Notes under the pieces: model-generated
Told to the model about the DNA's origin: nothing
Database searches by the model: none
The model's input: the letters and a program-made list of their open reading frames with translations, nothing else
In this document: piece by piece, positions 46,804 to 55,012 of the stretch
How the letters are laid out: every line of letters begins with the position of its first letter
Numbering within the stretch: the stretch's first letter is position 1
Translations under genes and position numbers: made by a program
DNA from: JBBECJ01 sp963763325
GTDB taxonomy: Bacteria; Chloroflexota; Chloroflexia; Thermomicrobiales; CFX8
NCBI GenBank assembly: GCA_963763325.1
Contig: CAVXOL010000011.1
Coordinates: 297,617 to 361,616, forward strand
Length of the DNA: 64,000 bases
Direction: 5' to 3'

Positions 46804-49149
46804 TCAGCTGCGCGCTATCGGCCGCCGGCGGCTCCCGGTACGGGAGCGGCGCGTCACGACCGACTCTCCTTCGTCGATTTGTGGCACGAATCGGTCGAGC
46901 ACCTTCGGCATCCACCAGTTCTTGTCGCCCATCAGCTTCATTGATGCCGGGACGAGTACGAGCCGGACGAGTGTCGTGTCAATCAGGACGGCCACGGCCA
47001 GGCCAAAGCCGATCTCCTTGATGACGAGGACTCCGGTCAGCGCGAACGAGCCGAAGACGGCGATCATGATCAAGCCGGCAGCCGTGATGATGCCGGCCGT
47101 CCGGTCGAGACCGAGTGCGACCGATTCCTCGTTTGACTTGCCCTGGAGGTAATACTCGCGGACACGTGTCAGCAGGAACACCTCGTAGTCGGTGCTGAGG
47201 CCGAAGACGATCGAGAACAGCAGGACCGGCGTGTACGACAGGATCGCGCCGATCGAGTCAAGGCCGATCAGCGAATCACCGATGCCGAACTGGAAGACCA
47301 GTACCAGGACGCCATAGGCAGCGACGATCGAGACCAGGTTGAGCAGGATCGCCTTGATCGGCAGGATGACCGAGTGGAAGAAGATCATCAGGATCACGAA
47401 CGTCACCAGCAGGCTGAACCCCAGCAGGAGCGGGAACTGGTCGTAGACAACCTGGTCGAAGTCGTAGTGCTGGGCAACCGAGCCACCGACCAGCACCCTC
47501 CCGGCCGACAATCCGGGCGCCCAGACCTCGGCGTCGGAGCGCAGGTCCTGCATCAGCGCGATCGTCTCTTCGTCGGTATCCTCATGGACCGGATAGGCGA
47601 TGACGACCGTCGTCGTGCTCTCGCCATCGACGGGAACATCCGGCGTGTCGTCATTCTCGATGTTAACCAGCCGCTCGGCAATTCGGAGGCGATCGCTGTT
47701 CGCACCGATCGATGCCGGCGAGAGCGAAAGCATCCACTCGCGAGAGGGGTTGGGGATCAGGCTGGCGAGCGACTGGACGCGAGCGACTCGCGGGTCGTCT
47801 TCAAGCCGTTCGTGCAGGTCGTAGACCCCTTCGAGGATCTCCGGCTGCCAGATGTCTCCCGCGGCGGCTGTCTCGACGACAATGAAGACCGGCGTCGGCT
47901 CGCCGGGGCCGAACTGGCGCTGGACCAGCTCGAATGCCTGGCGAGATTCCGAGCTCTCTGGCAGCGTATCGACCGTCACCCCGCTGCGCTCGAGCCAGAA
48001 GGCTGGCAACGCCAGCAGTCCGAGAATCAGCAAACCGGCCGCGAGGCTGACCCAGGGTCGGCGCATGACCCGCATCGCCCAGCGATACCACTTGCCCTCG
48101 CTACTACCCTTCATGAACGGCAGCCGAACAGGGATGCTGTTGATCCGATTGCCAAGTAGCGCCAGCATGACTGGCAGCAGGAACAGACCGGACAGGATGG
48201 CTGTCACGGCGACGACGACGATTGCCAGCGCGATCGAACGGATCACCATAATCGGGAAGAGGGTCAGGACCGACATCGTCAGCGCCAGCGTTACGCCTGA
48301 GAACGTGATCGAGCGTCCAGCAGTCTGGAGCGTGACGTCCAACGCCTCCTCGACGCTGCGGTTCGCCAGCTCCTCCCGGAAGCGGCTGACGATGATCAGC
48401 GAGAAGTCGATCGCCAGGCCGAGGCCGATCATCGAGGCCGTGTTGAGGGCGAAGATCGAGACATCGGTGAACTGAGCGACGATCCAGAGGACCGAGAGCG
48501 ACATCAGGACGGTCGCCAGGCCCAGGATGAGCGGCACGCCGGCTGCAACCAACGAGCCGAAGACGAGCACCAGCAGGATGAAGACGATCGGAAAGGTGAA
48601 CTGTTCGACGCGGACCAGATCCTCGGCGCTGGCTTTCTCAATATCGTAGTTGACTGCCGCGTTGCCGATCAGATATGTCTCGATCGTGTCTGAGTGGATC
48701 AGCTCGCGCAGATGCGGCGTCTCTTCTTCGAGCAGGTTCTCGTCGCCATCAAGCGTCACCCAGGCATAGGTCGTGTGGTTGTCGGGGCTGACCATGTCCG
48801 GGATGCCGGTCTCGTAGAATGACTCAACCTCGGTGACGATCTCCTGCGCGGCGAGCGCCTGAACTGCCGACTCGACGGCAGCATGGAATGGTGCTTCGGT
48901 CACCAGCAGTTCATCGGAATGGAAGACCACGAGCGCCGCTTTGTCGGATGAGAGATCGAGGTCGTCGGCGAGGACCTCCGAGGCCGAGTGGAATTCGGTG
49001 CCAGGCAGGCTGAACCCGCCCACCTTCATGGCGTGCTCCGACGCGCGCGCGCCGACTGCCGCGACTGCGAAGACGAGCACCCAGAGCCCCAGCAGCCACC
49101 ACTTGTATCGATAGGTCGTCCGCGCGATCCAGGAATAGAACGTCGTCAT
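46804..49149 (-). CDS. MMPL-family RND transporter
   Basis: A 781-residue protein of ordinary MMPL length. It has twelve predicted helices in two halves, each half starting with one helix, a large outside loop and a five-helix block. Relay residues are in GLGLAIDFSLIIVSRFREE and GLSTDYEVFLLTRVREYY. There is no cupin insert and no FHA. The C-terminus is short and Arg-rich. Homologues export trehalose monomycolate, siderophores, hopanoids or acyl lipids. The ATG follows AAGGG. It is third in a minus-strand unit with the NHL/cupredoxin, GNAT-like/cNMP and ThiF/cNMP genes, gaps of 42-49 bases. Confidence 0.85.
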   Translation of the reverse strand: MTTFYSWIARTTYRYKWWLLGLWVLVFAVAAVGARASEHAMKVGGFSLPGTEFHSASEVLADDLDLSSDKAALVVFHSDELLVTEAPFHAAVESAVQALAAQEIVTEVESFYETGIPDMVSPDNHTTYAWVTLDGDENLLEEETPHLRELIHSDTIETYLIGNAAVNYDIEKASAEDLVRVEQFTFPIVFILLVLVFGSLVAAGVPLILGLATVLMSLSVLWIVAQFTDVSIFALNTASMIGLGLAIDFSLIIVSRFREELANRSVEEALDVTLQTAGRSITFSGVTLALTMSVLTLFPIMVIRSIALAIVVVAVTAILSGLFLLPVMLALLGNRINSIPVRLPFMKGSSEGKWYRWAMRVMRRPWVSLAAGLLILGLLALPAFWLERSGVTVDTLPESSESRQAFELVQRQFGPGEPTPVFIVVETAAAGDIWQPEILEGVYDLHERLEDDPRVARVQSLASLIPNPSREWMLSLSPASIGANSDRLRIAERLVNIENDDTPDVPVDGESTTTVVIAYPVHEDTDEETIALMQDLRSDAEVWAPGLSAGRVLVGGSVAQHYDFDQVVYDQFPLLLGFSLLVTFVILMIFFHSVILPIKAILLNLVSIVAAYGVLVLVFQFGIGDSLIGLDSIGAILSYTPVLLFSIVFGLSTDYEVFLLTRVREYYLQGKSNEESVALGLDRTAGIITAAGLIMIAVFGSFALTGVLVIKEIGFGLAVAVLIDTTLVRLVLVPASMKLMGDKNWWMPKVLDRFVPQIDEGESVVTRRSRTGSRRRPIARS

Positions 49150-49198
49150 GGCGTGCCCTTCATCCCAGATGGTGCGTATCGTTCGAACACAACCAGCG

Positions 49199-50638
49199 TT
49201 AGCTGCCTGCGATCATCCGGCGCGTCGTTTCACGGGTGCGCGACATTGCCGCGCGGGTCATCTGCTGCTCCACCTCGGCGGTGTGCGTGAGATAGCGATC
49301 GTAACTGTCGCGGTCGAGACGCAGTAGCGTCATCGGCTCGGCGGCAACGACATCGGCAATCCTTTCCTCGCCGGTCAGGAGTGCGATCTCACCGAAGAAA
49401 TCGCCTGGGCCGAGCGTCGCGACGGTGACACCTTCCGCCAGGCCACGGCCGATCTTCACATCAGCCGTTCCGGATTCGATCAGATACATGTCGTCGCCGG
49501 TGTCTCCCTGTCGGACGATGATGTCACCGGCCCCTACCGTGACGCGTTCCATGAACGTCCCGAGGACGGTCGCTTCGGCGACCGAGAGTCCCGCGAACAG
49601 GTCGGTCTGCCGGAGCTGACTGGCCAGGTCGAGCATCTGCCGCCGGCTGGCCATCGCAACGCCCTTCTGTGGCAGGTTTGCGTCGGTCAGCGGCGCCAGC
49701 CCTTCATGAGGAATCAGGGTGCTGCGCGTATCGACGACATCGCGCTTGAGCCGGAAGAGCGACAGCAGCCCGGCCTTGCCGGGCAGGGCGAGGGCAGCTT
49801 CGATCGCATCCAGCCGCGAGAGCATCTGTTGTGAGATGTCGGTCGCCAGCGCGGCGAACGGGTAGACGGTGCAGAACTGGTAGCGCGGGAAGAAGTAGGA
49901 CGCCTCGGCCTCGTAGGGCACCGTTCCATGGATGACAACCATCGGTGCATGGAAGAAGTCCAGGTTCTGCTTTGCGACCCCCTCTTCGAGATCGCCGATG
50001 ATCGCGTCCACCTCCAGCCGCAGCGGCCCGGCCAACGAGCGGAAGAGCGCGACACCGACCTCGACCGGAGCACGGGCGCCAAGCTCGTCGAGCGTAGCCA
50101 GCCGCTGGTTCTTCACGAACCGTCCGACTTCGCGCAGCTTTGCGACCGGCAGGTCGGGCAGAACCCGCAGCCGCCCGTAGACCCCGAAACCATGGACCTT
50201 TTCAACGGGGAAGTGTGGGCGCTCCTTGTCGCGCAGTGTCGTGCCAGGCGGGGCGTCGGGCGGCGCCTTGACGGCCGCGTAGCAGAGAATCTCGCCGGAA
50301 TCAGCCGCGAGCGCGATGACATGGATATCGTTGTCCGAAACGCCGGAGCGGGGTTCGTGCTCGATCTGCTCGGCAAACACCATCGCGGGGTCGACGAAAT
50401 TGACGGCGAGGTACTGCGCCAGCCGGAACTTCATCAGATTGATGAGTTGCTCCTCACCTAGCGCCGGCGTCCGCACGACAACAGTTGTGACACCGTTGCG
50501 GTCGAGCGTTGAGTAGACGGCGTCGGGATGCCCGCTCAGCAGTTCCGTGAGGCGGATCTCCGACGCACGGTCGATCATCTCGCCGATCCAGGCGCCGATT
50601 TCCGGGCTATACCCTGATGCTGCTGATTCGCTGACCAT
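49199..50638 (-). CDS. Possible GNAT/LuxI-like acyltransferase domain fused to a cyclic-nucleotide-binding domain
   Basis: A 479-residue protein. The C-terminal 340-450 region is a cNMP domain (AGDIIVRQGDTGDDMYLIES, then FFGEIALLTGEERIADV with Glu and Arg kept). The N-terminal 320 residues are not a family I can name with certainty. The pattern FRLAQYLAVNFVDPAMVFAE, DIHVIALAADSGEILCYAAV and AKLREVGRFVKNQRL resembles the N-acyl amino acid synthase / autoinducer synthase branch of the GNAT fold, where E-x-x-R-F is conserved (E170, R173, F174 here). FHAPMVVIHGTVPYEAE and YFFPRYQFCTVYPF follow. The start has GGAGG. The acyltransferase assignment is inference. Confidence 0.6.
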   Translation of the reverse strand: MVSESAASGYSPEIGAWIGEMIDRASEIRLTELLSGHPDAVYSTLDRNGVTTVVVRTPALGEEQLINLMKFRLAQYLAVNFVDPAMVFAEQIEHEPRSGVSDNDIHVIALAADSGEILCYAAVKAPPDAPPGTTLRDKERPHFPVEKVHGFGVYGRLRVLPDLPVAKLREVGRFVKNQRLATLDELGARAPVEVGVALFRSLAGPLRLEVDAIIGDLEEGVAKQNLDFFHAPMVVIHGTVPYEAEASYFFPRYQFCTVYPFAALATDISQQMLSRLDAIEAALALPGKAGLLSLFRLKRDVVDTRSTLIPHEGLAPLTDANLPQKGVAMASRRQMLDLASQLRQTDLFAGLSVAEATVLGTFMERVTVGAGDIIVRQGDTGDDMYLIESGTADVKIGRGLAEGVTVATLGPGDFFGEIALLTGEERIADVVAAEPMTLLRLDRDSYDRYLTHTAEVEQQMTRAAMSRTRETTRRMIAGS

Positions 50639-50680
50639 ATCGTCCTCCTGCGAGTGGTGTTCGAGCAGAACCGGCGTCGC

Positions 50681-52312
50681 TTAATCTCCAGGGCCGTCGG
50701 CGGCCGGCGTGGCAGGTTCTTCAACGACAACATGGTCCTGCCGTCGCATCAGATAGGCGGCGCCAAAGACGAGCGCGATCAAGATCCCGGCGAAGATCGC
50801 GGCACGAGCGAACGAGATCGACGGTGGGTCAGGCTCGTCCGCGAGTGCGGCTGCCGGTGCCGCATCGCCGCTCGGCTCACCTTCGACGATGATTGTCCCA
50901 AGCATCCACGGGTGCGGCTGGCAGAAGTAGGCGAATTCCCCAGGCTCGTCAAACTGGATCGTCGCCGATTGGCCACCCTCAAGCAGGCCGGTGTCGAAGC
51001 CGCCATCGTTGGCGGTCGCGGTGTGGGCGATTCGTCCTCCGTTGGTGAACGTCAACGCCTGGCCGGTCTCGATCGTGATCGTCGCTGGATCGTAGCCCCA
51101 CTGCATCGCGTCCTGCGGCTCGACAATCGTGATCTCACCGACCGGCTCAACACCTTCCAGCGGCGGAACCGTCGGCTGGACGTTGGCATAGGACCCTGTT
51201 TCGTCTGGTTCAGGAACGTCTGGCCCCGCGACGGCGGTTTCGCCGGGGACGACCCGGAGGATCTGCCCCTGTCCATCATTGGCTTCATTGCCATAGTTGG
51301 CGACGTAGAGCGCTCCATCAGGGCCGAATTCCATCGCCGATGGGAACACCAGGTTGGTGACGACCGGCTCGATCGAGCCATCTTCCAGGACACGCTGCAC
51401 CTCGCCGCCAAACGCGATGTAGCGTTTCTGCTCTGGCGAGAACTCGGCCGAATACCGCAGGACGTACATCGTTCCATCCGGCGCAAAGGCGACATCGATC
51501 GGGGTCGTCAGGTTCGTGACGACGCCTTCGGTGATCGTCCCGTCGAGGTCGATCTTGTCGATCCTCGCGCTGCCGGGCGTGTACGGAGCCGGACTGAATT
51601 GAGAGACGTAGATGCTGCCGTCTGGTCCGACGGCTGCGCCAACGGTCACCGGACTGAATTCCCAGGCGGCGAAGATACTGATCTCGCCTTCCGGGGTGAC
51701 CTTCAGGACGCGGTTGAAGTTGCCGTCGGTGATGTACAGGTTGCCGTCCGAGTTGACCAGGTCATATGGGTTGCCAAGCGGGACGGCGTCACCGTTGCTC
51801 GGTGGTGGCGGGTTCTCCTTATTGAATGCGCCGATGTCGGCGATTGGCTCAAGCTCGTCGTTGGCGTTGATGCGCGAGAGCTCGGGCGAGATCGTCATGT
51901 GACCGGCGGCGACTTCGTAGAGCTGGCCATCGAGGTTGGTGACGGCGCCGGCTCCAAGCATCTCGACGCCGCCGTAGAGACCGATGTTGGGCAGGCCGGT
52001 GATCGCGTCCTGGCGCTCGCCGCCAGGTGGGATCTTCGAAACGCGGGCGTTGGTCCCAATTGGTCCCTCTCCGCCGAAGTTGACCGGCAGCGGCACCATC
52101 ACATCGCCTGGCGCGCCGGATTCGGCGACGTAGAGCGTGCCATCGTCCGCGAAGGCCATTCCCTTTGGATTGATCAGCCCGGATGCGTAGATCTCGACGG
52201 TCGTTTCCGACTGCGCGACGGTGCCGGCCAGCATGCCGAATGCCCCGGCGCAGCCGATGGCGAACGCGAGCAATATGGGCAGCGTCCGACGACCTCTATG
52301 AAACACTCGCAT
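50681..52312 (-). CDS. Membrane-anchored NHL-repeat (ScyD/ScyE-like) protein with cupredoxin domain
   Basis: A 543-residue exported protein. A signal peptide (LPILLAFAIGCAGAFGMLAG) is followed by a six-bladed propeller (about 35-360; GLINPKGMAFADDGTLYVAE, YDLVNSDGNLYITD, PSAMEFGPDGALYVANYG). A plastocyanin-like domain follows (about 395-485) with copper ligands His in GRIAHTATAND and Cys, His, Met in YFCQPHPWMLG. The last helix (ISFARAAIFAGILIALVFG) anchors it with a short cytoplasmic tail. It could pass electrons or bind copper outside the membrane. It is first gene of the unit that includes GNAT-like/cNMP, MMPL and ThiF/cNMP. Confidence 0.75.
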   Translation of the reverse strand: MRVFHRGRRTLPILLAFAIGCAGAFGMLAGTVAQSETTVEIYASGLINPKGMAFADDGTLYVAESGAPGDVMVPLPVNFGGEGPIGTNARVSKIPPGGERQDAITGLPNIGLYGGVEMLGAGAVTNLDGQLYEVAAGHMTISPELSRINANDELEPIADIGAFNKENPPPPSNGDAVPLGNPYDLVNSDGNLYITDGNFNRVLKVTPEGEISIFAAWEFSPVTVGAAVGPDGSIYVSQFSPAPYTPGSARIDKIDLDGTITEGVVTNLTTPIDVAFAPDGTMYVLRYSAEFSPEQKRYIAFGGEVQRVLEDGSIEPVVTNLVFPSAMEFGPDGALYVANYGNEANDGQGQILRVVPGETAVAGPDVPEPDETGSYANVQPTVPPLEGVEPVGEITIVEPQDAMQWGYDPATITIETGQALTFTNGGRIAHTATANDGGFDTGLLEGGQSATIQFDEPGEFAYFCQPHPWMLGTIIVEGEPSGDAAPAAALADEPDPPSISFARAAIFAGILIALVFGAAYLMRRQDHVVVEEPATPAADGPGD

Positions 52313-52362
52313 GAGTTACAGCTTTCGCTGGAAGCAGCGCGAACCGATTACTGGCGTCGGTA

Positions 52363-52450
52363 CAACTCCTGGAAACCATCTGGCACCGAGGAGTTGATAC
52401 TTGGATCGACCGATGGGCGGATCGTAACAGATGATTCTCTGGACAGTCAA
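52363..52450 (-). promoter_or_regulatory. Promoter and leader hairpin of the NHL-GNAT-MMPL-ThiF unit
   Basis: On the minus strand TTGACT (52450-52445) and TACGAT (52426-52421) are spaced by 18 bases. A short stem CAACTCCT / AGGAGTTG (52363-52370 and 52389-52396) lies in the transcribed leader. The remaining intergenic sequence up to 52730 holds one dispersed palindrome and no gene. Confidence 0.4.
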
Positions 52451-52560
52451 CGATGGGTTGGGAATCGGGAATCGGGATTCGGGGCCGGGATGATTCGCGA
52501 GTCCCTCCCGCGACGCTGATGTCTTTCAGCCCCGAATCCCGATTCCCGAATCACGATCCG
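52450..52560. repeat. Dispersed palindrome, GGGAATCGG family
   Basis: GGGAATCGGGAATCGGGATT and the inverse CCCGAATCCCGATTCCCGAA flank about 55 bases. It is the longest copy of the family in the window and sits between divergent promoters. Confidence 0.75.
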
Positions 52561-52730
52561 ATGCAACATGCGAATCACAAGATAAGCGTGTCATATGGAG
52601 TACAGTCGGGCGGTATCGAACAATACAGGTTATGAGTAAAGTGGTGCGTTGACCGTGCCGAATAGAGGTGCTAGTCTGCCAATTACGGAGCAGCAGTTCT
52701 CTCAGGGCTTCTTGGGCAAAGGAGAATTAC

Positions 52731-53045
52731 ATGACGACGACCAATACTACAACGACGGACGCGACGAATTTCGTCGAGACGCTCCAGACCTGGCGGGAAA
52801 CGCTGACAACGACTCAGCAAACGTTGCTCGATCGCATTCTCACGACGGCGACGACAACAACGACGACCGACACCACCACCAACGACGTGACCGGCTACAT
52901 GACGACGGGCACGACCGACACAACGACCGGCACGACCACCACGCCAGACTGGACGGCCGTCACCAATTGGCTGACGACCGCGACGACGACCGGCACGACA
53001 ACCGGTACGACCGGCACGACGACCACGACCACCACGACGACCTAA
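52731..53045 (+). CDS. Threonine-rich small protein (104 aa)
   Basis: 58 of 104 residues are Thr. The start MTTTNTTTTDATNFVETLQT is followed by one ordinary stretch (WRETLTTTQQTLLDRIL, a possible amphipathic helix), then runs of Thr broken by single Gly, Asp or Ala, ending in nine Thr. AAAGGAG lies six bases before the ATG, and codons alternate ACG, ACC and ACA, so this is a selected protein sequence rather than a simple-repeat artefact. There is no signal peptide. A hairpin follows. Family unknown; it could be a granule-associated, ice-interacting or glycosylated protein. Confidence 0.7.
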   Translation: MTTTNTTTTDATNFVETLQTWRETLTTTQQTLLDRILTTATTTTTTDTTTNDVTGYMTTGTTDTTTGTTTTPDWTAVTNWLTTATTTGTTTGTTGTTTTTTTTT

Positions 53046-53070
53046 GACAGGTCACCACGGCACCTCGCGA

Positions 53071-53130
53071 CGAGGCGCTGAGTTGGCGTCAGGGCGGCTG
53101 CTCCGCAACCCTGACACCCTCAGCGCTTCG
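53071..53130. terminator. Imperfect hairpin between convergent genes
   Basis: CGAGGCGCTGAG...GCGTCAGGG pairs with CCCTGAC...CTCAGCGCTTCG around a 14-base loop, about 25 bases after the Thr-rich gene and 48 bases before the end of the convergent RraA gene. Confidence 0.6.
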
Positions 53131-53177
53131 TCGTATTTCCTGGAGATGCCTGCCGTCGATCGTTCGAACAGTGGTCG

Positions 53178-53864
53178 TCAGTGCTTGAGCTCGTCTTTGC
53201 CACGAACGGTGTAGCTTGGGTCCATGACGTTCCGAATGGTTTGTTCCTCCCGCGCCCAGATACGGTGGGCCGCCTCGGCAACCTGGCCCGCGCATTGGTC
53301 GGGAATCAGGACGACCCCGTTCTCGTCGCCGTGCAACAGGTCGCCGGGCTGGACGACCATTCCGGAAATTGTCACTTCGGTGTTGACGCTGACGCAGATC
53401 GGGTTGCCGTGCGATACGACCAACCCGGCGCAGAAGTAGTGGAACCCACCCAGCGCCGCCACCTCACGCACGTCGCGCAACCCGCCATCGGTCAGGATCC
53501 CGATCGCGCCGAGCCGCTTCATCGTCGTGCTCATTACCTCGCCAGCATGGCAGCTGTGGAGGCGATCCTGCCCGACATCCTGCATGACGACGACGGCCGG
53601 TTTTGGAGCGGTTTCAAGGATCTCGTACAGCTTCTGAAAGCCAATCCCAACTCGCCCTTCGGTTGTGCTGTCGACGGTGCAGGTCACCGCGTAGCCGACC
53701 ATCGGTGGGAGTTGCGGATAGATGCAGCGGATGTCGTAGCCGACGTAGCCTGCGACACGCGGGCGGAATTCAAACGTCTCGATCGCGTTGGCAATCGACG
53801 GACTGTCGATTCGTCGCAGCGCGTTCAGTTGTTCTGGTGAGAGTTGTGACACGTGGTCCTCCAT
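53178..53864 (-). CDS. RraA-family protein (4-hydroxy-4-methyl-2-oxoglutarate aldolase-like)
   Basis: A 228-residue protein of the RraA/HMG aldolase family. The metal-binding signature GAIGILTDGGLRDVREVAAL contains the G-x-x-x-D-G-x-x-R-D core with the Mg-binding Asp. VMQDVGQDRLHSCHAGEVMST and GVVVQ-like MVVQPGDLLHGDENGVVLIP follow. Enzymes of this group cleave 4-carboxy-4-hydroxy-2-oxo acids to pyruvate; a few bind RNase E, which is unlikely here. The ATG at 53864 follows AGGGG; the frame is open to 53951. Nothing is recognised in the 310 bases upstream. Confidence 0.8.
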   Translation of the reverse strand: MEDHVSQLSPEQLNALRRIDSPSIANAIETFEFRPRVAGYVGYDIRCIYPQLPPMVGYAVTCTVDSTTEGRVGIGFQKLYEILETAPKPAVVVMQDVGQDRLHSCHAGEVMSTTMKRLGAIGILTDGGLRDVREVAALGGFHYFCAGLVVSHGNPICVSVNTEVTISGMVVQPGDLLHGDENGVVLIPDQCAGQVAEAAHRIWAREEQTIRNVMDPSYTVRGKDELKH

Positions 53865-54176
53865 CTGCATCCCCTGGCAACCAGCATCCGTTGCGATTGC
53901 TGCGTCCGGATTATCGGCCAGATGTGCCAATCGGGCTACGCGGCGAAGCACTCAGCGAACGTTGATGGTGAATCAACGGCGTTGCGTTTACGGTGTCGCC
54001 GTACATCGTCGTATCGATACGTGTTCTCAACACTGTCGTCGCTAGCATCTTCACCGGGACCAGCGAAAATCATGAGAAGGTGTGATGCTGAATCACAATT
54101 CACGAATTTAAGTGACACGGTTCTTGAGCTGGGCCCGTGAATTTCGCATGCACGGGCTGAATGGGGCTGATCGGAC

Positions 54177-54608
54177 ATGCAGGACGGCGCAGGACTTCAG
54201 TCCACCAGACGGCAGTTCCTGAAGGGCGCGGTTGCAGCCGGCACCGGCGTTGCAGCCGCTGCGTACGTGAAGCCGAGCCTTCGCGCCCTGGGGGTCCCCG
54301 GCGCGCTGGCACAAGTTTCAGGCTCACCAGCGACTGCGACTCCGGTCGACTCTTCAACGACCGAGCCGAACGATCCTTCATCACCTTCAACATCGTTTCC
54401 GTCGCTTCCGTCCACCGGCGGTGGCGGCACGAGCGGCTCATTTCCGGAGTCGACTGTACCCGCAGGAGCGAGCGACGACTCGCATGTCCCCGAACTCATC
54501 GCACTTGCGGTGGCAGGCGGGCTGATCGGGCGCCGTGCCGCTCAGACGCTGCGTGACCGCTCTGTCCGCGATTCTGACAGCGCTGACCAGGACCTCGCCA
54601 GCCTCTGA
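54177..54608 (+). CDS. Small Tat-signal surface protein with LPSTG motif
   Basis: A 143-residue protein. STRRQFLKGAVAAGTGVAAA is a twin-arginine signal, and ALAQVSG is a likely cleavage site. The mature part is Ser/Thr/Pro-rich and contains LPSTG (residues 77-81), then a hydrophobic ELIALAVAGGLIG (106-118) and RR. The order LPxTG, hydrophobic helix, positive tail is that of a sortase substrate, though the 24-residue spacer is longer than usual. No sortase gene is nearby. Function unknown. Confidence 0.6.
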   Translation: MQDGAGLQSTRRQFLKGAVAAGTGVAAAAYVKPSLRALGVPGALAQVSGSPATATPVDSSTTEPNDPSSPSTSFPSLPSTGGGGTSGSFPESTVPAGASDDSHVPELIALAVAGGLIGRRAAQTLRDRSVRDSDSADQDLASL

Positions 54609-54654
54609 CGCTTCCTAACCCTGAATGACATCGAAGCGTTGAATCGCCGCTCGT

Positions 54655-54855
54655 ATGCGGTGGTCGGCACTGCTTACTCCGGAAGCCGGCGTGCCGCGCA
54701 TCCGGTTTCACGACCTGCTCCACGTGGCCGCGACACTCGTGCTGGACCGACTAGGATACTCCGACATCAGCATGACATCCAACCGCTACTCTCATGTCAG
54801 GATGGACACGCAGTCGGAGGCAACCCGTCGGCTTGTGGAACAACTGGTCTCGTAG
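54655..54855 (+). pseudogene. Tyrosine recombinase C-terminal fragment (dead)
   Basis: VPRIRFHDLLHVAATLVL and LGYSDISMTSNRYSHVRMD are the end of a phage-type integrase. The HxxR motif is HDLLH (Arg lost) and LGH is LGY. About eleven residues are missing between VLD and RLG. The Tyr in NRYSH remains. No upstream integrase sequence is visible. Confidence 0.75.
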
Positions 54856-55012
54856 GCAGTCACGCGAAACCTCTGACGCCAGCGCTATTCCTACTCATAA
54901 AGATCGAAAGTATTTCAGATTCCGTCGCCGGTCTAGTTGACGGCCAGGACCGTGAGGGTCATCATCGCGCCCGAAACGAGCTCTTGCCGCTGACCAGGGA
55001 GGGATGGAACGA

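Noticed and set aside
50654..52519. 621-codon plus-strand frame opposite the NHL/cupredoxin gene
   Set aside because: The minus strand encodes a signal peptide, propeller and copper site; the plus frame is its shadow despite its length.
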